In this document: positions 61,144 through 64,000 of the stretch, one piece after another
Layout of the letters: the number at the start of each line of letters is the position of its first letter
Position numbering within the stretch: the stretch's first letter is position 1
Origin: JASSUD01 sp031963415
Lineage (GTDB): Bacteria; Pseudomonadota; Gammaproteobacteria; Burkholderiales; Burkholderiaceae
Assembly (NCBI GenBank): GCA_031963415.1
Contig: JASSUI010000001.1
Span: 1,364,001-1,428,000 of the forward strand
Direction: 5' to 3'
Length of the DNA stretch: 64,000 nt
Notes under the pieces: model-generated
Told to the model about the DNA's origin: nothing
The model's input: only the letters and a program-made list of their open reading frames with translations
Database searches by the model: none
Made by a program: the position numbers and the translations under genes

Positions 61144-61617
61144 CTAATGCGTAACCCGAGTAACGCCACCGCTTGAGAGAAGGCGTACGCGATCGCCTGC
61201 TTTAAAGACTTCTTTGGTTACTTCTTGAGTAATCGCGCGTAGGTTTCCGCTATCAAGGCGTACGGTAATTTCAACGCCATTGCGGTTGCGTGCACGACCT
61301 TCCAAACTATGGCCTGCATAAGCACCTGCTGCTGCACCGCCGAGCGTCGTAAGTAATGCACCTCGTCCACCACCTAACGCACTGCCTGCAATGCCGCCTG
61401 CTAAGCCACCACCTATTGCGCCAGCACCAGCTTGGTTCATATTCGCGCGGATTTTGACAAGGCGCACGCTTTCAACAGTACCCATACGCACGGTTTGTTC
61501 ACGTTGTGCTTGCCCGGATGAGTAAACATCAGCTGAATTACTCTCGTACGCGCAGCCTGGTAAAAGAAGGATGCCGATCAGTGAAGTGGCTGAAATGAGC
61601 CGAATCATCGTTTGCAT
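61144..61617 (-). CDS. Glycine-zipper outer-membrane lipoprotein (SlyB-like)
   Basis: A 157-residue predicted lipoprotein. The signal peptide ends in LLLPGC (lipobox, Cys near residue 22). A glycine-zipper 2TM region follows (AGAGAIGGGLAGGIAGSALG, then GGAAAGAYAGHSLEG). The C-terminal beta part includes VEITVRLDSGNLRAI and FKAGDRVRLL. This is the SlyB/Pcp type, thought to stabilise the outer membrane. The poor GC lipobox spacing (proline at -2) is unusual but acceptable. Confidence 0.88.
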   Translation of the reverse strand: MQTMIRLISATSLIGILLLPGCAYESNSADVYSSGQAQREQTVRMGTVESVRLVKIRANMNQAGAGAIGGGLAGGIAGSALGGGRGALLTTLGGAAAGAYAGHSLEGRARNRNGVEITVRLDSGNLRAITQEVTKEVFKAGDRVRLLSSGGVTRVTH

Positions 61618-61830
61618 GTTATCTCCTAAAAAAACTAAACGTTCTTTTGAATGTGAGTGCTACGTTGAATCGATTTTTAGCACGATAGAACCACTGAAAT
61701 CTATAAGCAAAAGTTTGTTTAATATGCTCAGGAGTCATTTCTTGCCTATCAGGAAAATTCTGCGTGGCTTGATGCGCGGTTTTGCGCGAGCTCTTCAAAC
61801 TTGCACCCAAAATTTGGGCTGAGCTATTAG

Positions 61831-61872
61831 GACTCATCTCATCAATGCCTAAAAGGCCGCAATCGGGGGGGG
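61831..61872 (+). repeat. Half copy of palindromic repeat, family 2
   Basis: GACTCATCTCATCAATGCC followed by TAAAAGGCCG and a G run matches the left half of the copies at 27720 and 35905. The right half is absent; the sequence passes directly into a decayed WD40 gene. Confidence 0.7.
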
Positions 61873-61908
61873 TATCTATTAGATAGTTTACTCAGAAACT
61901 ATGCTGAC

Positions 61909-62460
61909 ATGAATTTTACCGCTCTGTCTCGTGATACTCAGCTTGCTGCCTCGATAGCCGACCATAAAGTGAGACTTTGGGAGGTTGATACAAGTCGGCC
62001 TTCACAAAAGCTTATTGAAAAGCATAGCTATGCTCCTTTTACTGTAAGCGCCGCTTTTAGATTGTCTATTGTCGTGTCAGTTGATGAGGATGGCAGGCTA
62101 TGTATCTGGGATGCGAGAACAGCACAGCTTCAACGTACTGCAAAGCATGAGTTATTGCCCGATACACTGCTATTTAGAATGTGTCTTGGTGGGGAAGTAT
62201 ATGGCTTCAGCAGATACCAGCAGTACGCTGATGCTCTGGAATACCTTAACCGGTGAGCGTCTGTGGCAATAGAGAAATGATGAATATAATTCTGTATTAA
62301 TATGGAGTGTGGAATTCTCCGCTGATGGCAAATACATTATTTCTGGAAGCGAAGATGGCAGGATACGTATATGGGATCGAGTGAAAGAAAAGCTCCTGCA
62401 CCGCTTCGACTTACGCTCACTCCAGCGAGCGCAGGCATCTGTTTCACCTTCTTTAAGCAA
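61909..62460 (+). pseudogene. Decayed WD40-repeat gene
   Basis: WD40-like blocks lie in shifting frames: HKVRLWEVDTSRPSQKL and DGRLCIWDARTAQLQRT in the first frame, SADTSSTLMLWNTLTGERLW in the second after about 62190, and FSADGKYIISGSEDGRIRIW in a third from about 62309. At least two frameshifts and a stop make it non-functional. It is a different WD40 gene from the one at 29498. The 5' end is cut next to a half repeat element. Confidence 0.82.
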
Positions 62461-62586
62461 TGTGACCCACCAAGAGATGAGCCCTTGTACGTACTGCTTT
62501 ATCCTTGTTCCGTTTGAAGCGAGGACAGGGGCTTATCTGCCTCGCTAAGGTTGGAAGGCAATATCCGCATAACAAAGTGGCTAAGG

Positions 62587-62616
62587 ATCCTCAAGAAAAA
62601 ACGCTTGAGGATTTTT
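62587..62616 (+). terminator. Rho-independent terminator
   Basis: ATCCTCAAG (62587-62595), loop, CTTGAGGAT (62604-62612), then four T. It probably served the decayed WD40 gene. Confidence 0.75.
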
Positions 62617-62770
62617 AGCGAGATAAAGGCAAGAAAAGACCGGAACGTTAAAGGCTGTGCAAGCTTCTTATCGGTCTTTAGCTTGCCTTACCCATCAAGT
62701 TTAAAATAACTAATGTCCCCACGGGCCTTTGTATATGGCGCTACAAGAGCTGCTATGACGTCATTAATGC

Positions 62771-64000
62771 TTATGCATTAACTAATATAGACTCGCCCGC
62801 TTCTTTTTTTTCTAGAAGCTTAAGAATTCTTGCTTGAGTTTCCGCCATTTCAGCTAATTGCTTATTTGATGCTTCCTGGCCTTCCATGACAGCTGTTAAT
62901 TTTTGCTTTATCTCGGCTTTTTCAGCCTTCTCAGCCTTCAATTCAGCCTCAGATGCATCTAATCTAGCCTTCATCTGCTCTAGCGTATTTATGATGCTCG
63001 CCTGCGTCGTGAAATTGCTACCTAGCAACCTATTCATTACTTCACCCTTCACTAATGGATTTTTATTAATCAATTCATCTAAAGATTTTTTAAACTCTTT
63101 CCATTCATTGACTTTTTGTTTTTGTAAAAACTGTCTTCTCTCAAACTCAAGATTAACCGCAAGAGCGCCCGCAAATAAGGGAGTACTCACTCCCCCACAA
63201 AGTCCGACGACATATCCGATGCAAGTTGCAAAGCTAGTCGTCAGCCGAACCAGGAAAGACCGCTCATCGGGGGGGAGCTCATTTTCTAACGAATCAATGA
63301 CAGCACTAATACTTTTGACGGTTGGACTTAATGCGGCTAATCCATCCTCTACTTTAGTGCGCTTTGCATACCAAATGTGTAATTCTTTATCTTCATGAGA
63401 TAGCTCTTTACCGTCTTTGTCTTTCGGTATTTGATAAATCCATTCATCTTTAAAATCTTCAGCAATAAAATCAAGCCGATCTTTTAGTTTGTTTAGCTGA
63501 GCCTCAATCTGAGCTTTAGTGTCATCTGACATTTTCTCAAAACCAGAGAGATTTTTATATTCTTCTTTCTCTAAGGATGAGCGGATATTGTCAAATGCAG
63601 CAAACGCATCTTTAGGCGTAGACGGTTTTTTACTAAATGCCTTTTCTAAAAATTTATAGCAATTAGGAAATGTTGACTTAGCGTGCTTTTGAGCTTTTCC
63701 TGTTAGGTTGTCAAAGAAGCCAATCGTATTAGCTGTACCGTCTGCGCTCTGCTCAGTTGCGCCATTAGGTGCACTAGGATACGTCTCAAAAACTACATCA
63801 TTCTCATCATAATAAACATACGCCGTTTTTTCAGGTATTTCTAATGCCGCATTTATTGCGTCGCTTAGTTCTTGTTTTGATATGACTTGGCGTTTATTAG
63901 AAATAGGGTACGTAGCAGGATAATTACTCGCATCGTCTGATGGCGCATTTCCTGTGTCTACGTCATGCAGTTTTTCGTTTAGTTGCGTGGCGTTTATTCG
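62771..64000 (-). CDS. Large coiled-coil hypothetical protein (runs off the window)
   Basis: Although an ATG occurs at 63532, the same frame stays open upstream to the window edge with coherent sequence (for example FDNLTGKAQKHAKSTFPNCY and AFDNIRSSLEKEEYKNLSG). The true start is therefore beyond 64000, and at least 409 residues are visible. Seen from the visible N side: a polar, disordered-looking part, a region with PEKTAYVYYDENDVVFETYP, helices, a hydrophobic hairpin-like stretch (FATCIGYVVGLCGGVSTPLF), then a coiled coil (NTLEQMKARLDASEAELKAE). No family is recognised. Composition is AT-rich, like the cassette proteins. Confidence 0.7.
   Translation of the reverse strand, partial: RINATQLNEKLHDVDTGNAPSDDASNYPATYPISNKRQVISKQELSDAINAALEIPEKTAYVYYDENDVVFETYPSAPNGATEQSADGTANTIGFFDNLTGKAQKHAKSTFPNCYKFLEKAFSKKPSTPKDAFAAFDNIRSSLEKEEYKNLSGFEKMSDDTKAQIEAQLNKLKDRLDFIAEDFKDEWIYQIPKDKDGKELSHEDKELHIWYAKRTKVEDGLAALSPTVKSISAVIDSLENELPPDERSFLVRLTTSFATCIGYVVGLCGGVSTPLFAGALAVNLEFERRQFLQKQKVNEWKEFKKSLDELINKNPLVKGEVMNRLLGSNFTTQASIINTLEQMKARLDASEAELKAEKAEKAEIKQKLTAVMEGQEASNKQLAEMAETQARILKLLEKKEAGESILVNA

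Overview
The window is bacterial and most resembles a reduced-genome relative of Burkholderia (Burkholderiaceae, Betaproteobacteria). The evidence is the Burkholderia-type order murE-murF-mraY-murD-ftsW-murG-murC-ddlB-ftsQ-ftsA-ftsZ-lpxC, then secA, argJ, a DUF815 ATPase, a mutT gene, yacG, zapD, coaE, pilD-pilC-pilB, ispB, rplU-rpmA-obgE, rppH, proS, ffh, a ccsA-like gene, ampD and nrdA-nrdB. Several genes I expect in this order are missing (a bcp-type peroxiredoxin between ftsZ and lpxC, an M23 peptidase before secA, proB after obgE). Pseudogene fragments and palindromic repeats are common. Together with WD40/F-box-like proteins and a predicted type III effector array, this fits a fungal endosymbiont of the Mycoavidus / 'Candidatus Glomeribacter' kind. 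That placement is an inference from gene order and content, not from a search.

Layout. Bases 1-15,069 hold a compact division and wall cluster, all on the + strand, with ATGA overlaps at murE/murF, murD/ftsW and ftsW/murG and palindromic repeats between several genes. Bases 15,170-23,000 are an AT-rich accessory island of five consecutive cassettes. Each starts with the same promoter: TTCG-N16-TTCG, then 31 bases, then a TANNCT hexamer. This is the hrpII-box/PIP-box type read by HrpB/HrpX activators of type III secretion genes. Each cassette drives a serine-rich or coiled-coil protein unlike any housekeeping family. Broken copies of the 3' ends of lpxC and of the dciA-like gene lie between cassettes and show that the island grew by tandem duplication of the lpxC-dciA junction. 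Bases 23,092-29,235 return to the core (dciA-like, secA, argJ). Bases 29,498-32,113 encode an F-box-like/pentapeptide/WD40 protein with twelve near-identical 126-bp repeats. Bases 32,543-41,943 carry the DUF815 ATPase, an inserted hipBA toxin-antitoxin pair, mutT, yacG, zapD, coaE and pilD-pilC-pilB. Bases 42,307-50,168 carry a small RHH-like gene pair, a CorC-type protein, tRNA-Pro, ispB, rplU-rpmA-obgE, rppH and proS. Bases 50,300-52,200 are a small accessory patch with a frameshifted gene and a two-TM protein. Bases 52,197-61,617 carry ffh, ccsA-like, a small zinc-ribbon gene, ampD, nrdA (behind a NrdR-box pair), nrdB, a histone H1-like gene and a glycine-zipper lipoprotein. The right end holds a decayed WD40 gene and the 3' part of a large coiled-coil gene that runs off the window.

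How it fits together. The left part makes UDP-MurNAc-pentapeptide and lipid II and builds the septum (FtsW/Q/A/Z, with ZapD further right). LpxC starts lipid A synthesis. SecA, Ffh and the pilus genes handle export. The cassette island and the F-box/WD40 gene look like the host-interaction part: the shared promoter says the five cassettes are switched on together, probably with a type III secretion system encoded elsewhere in the genome.
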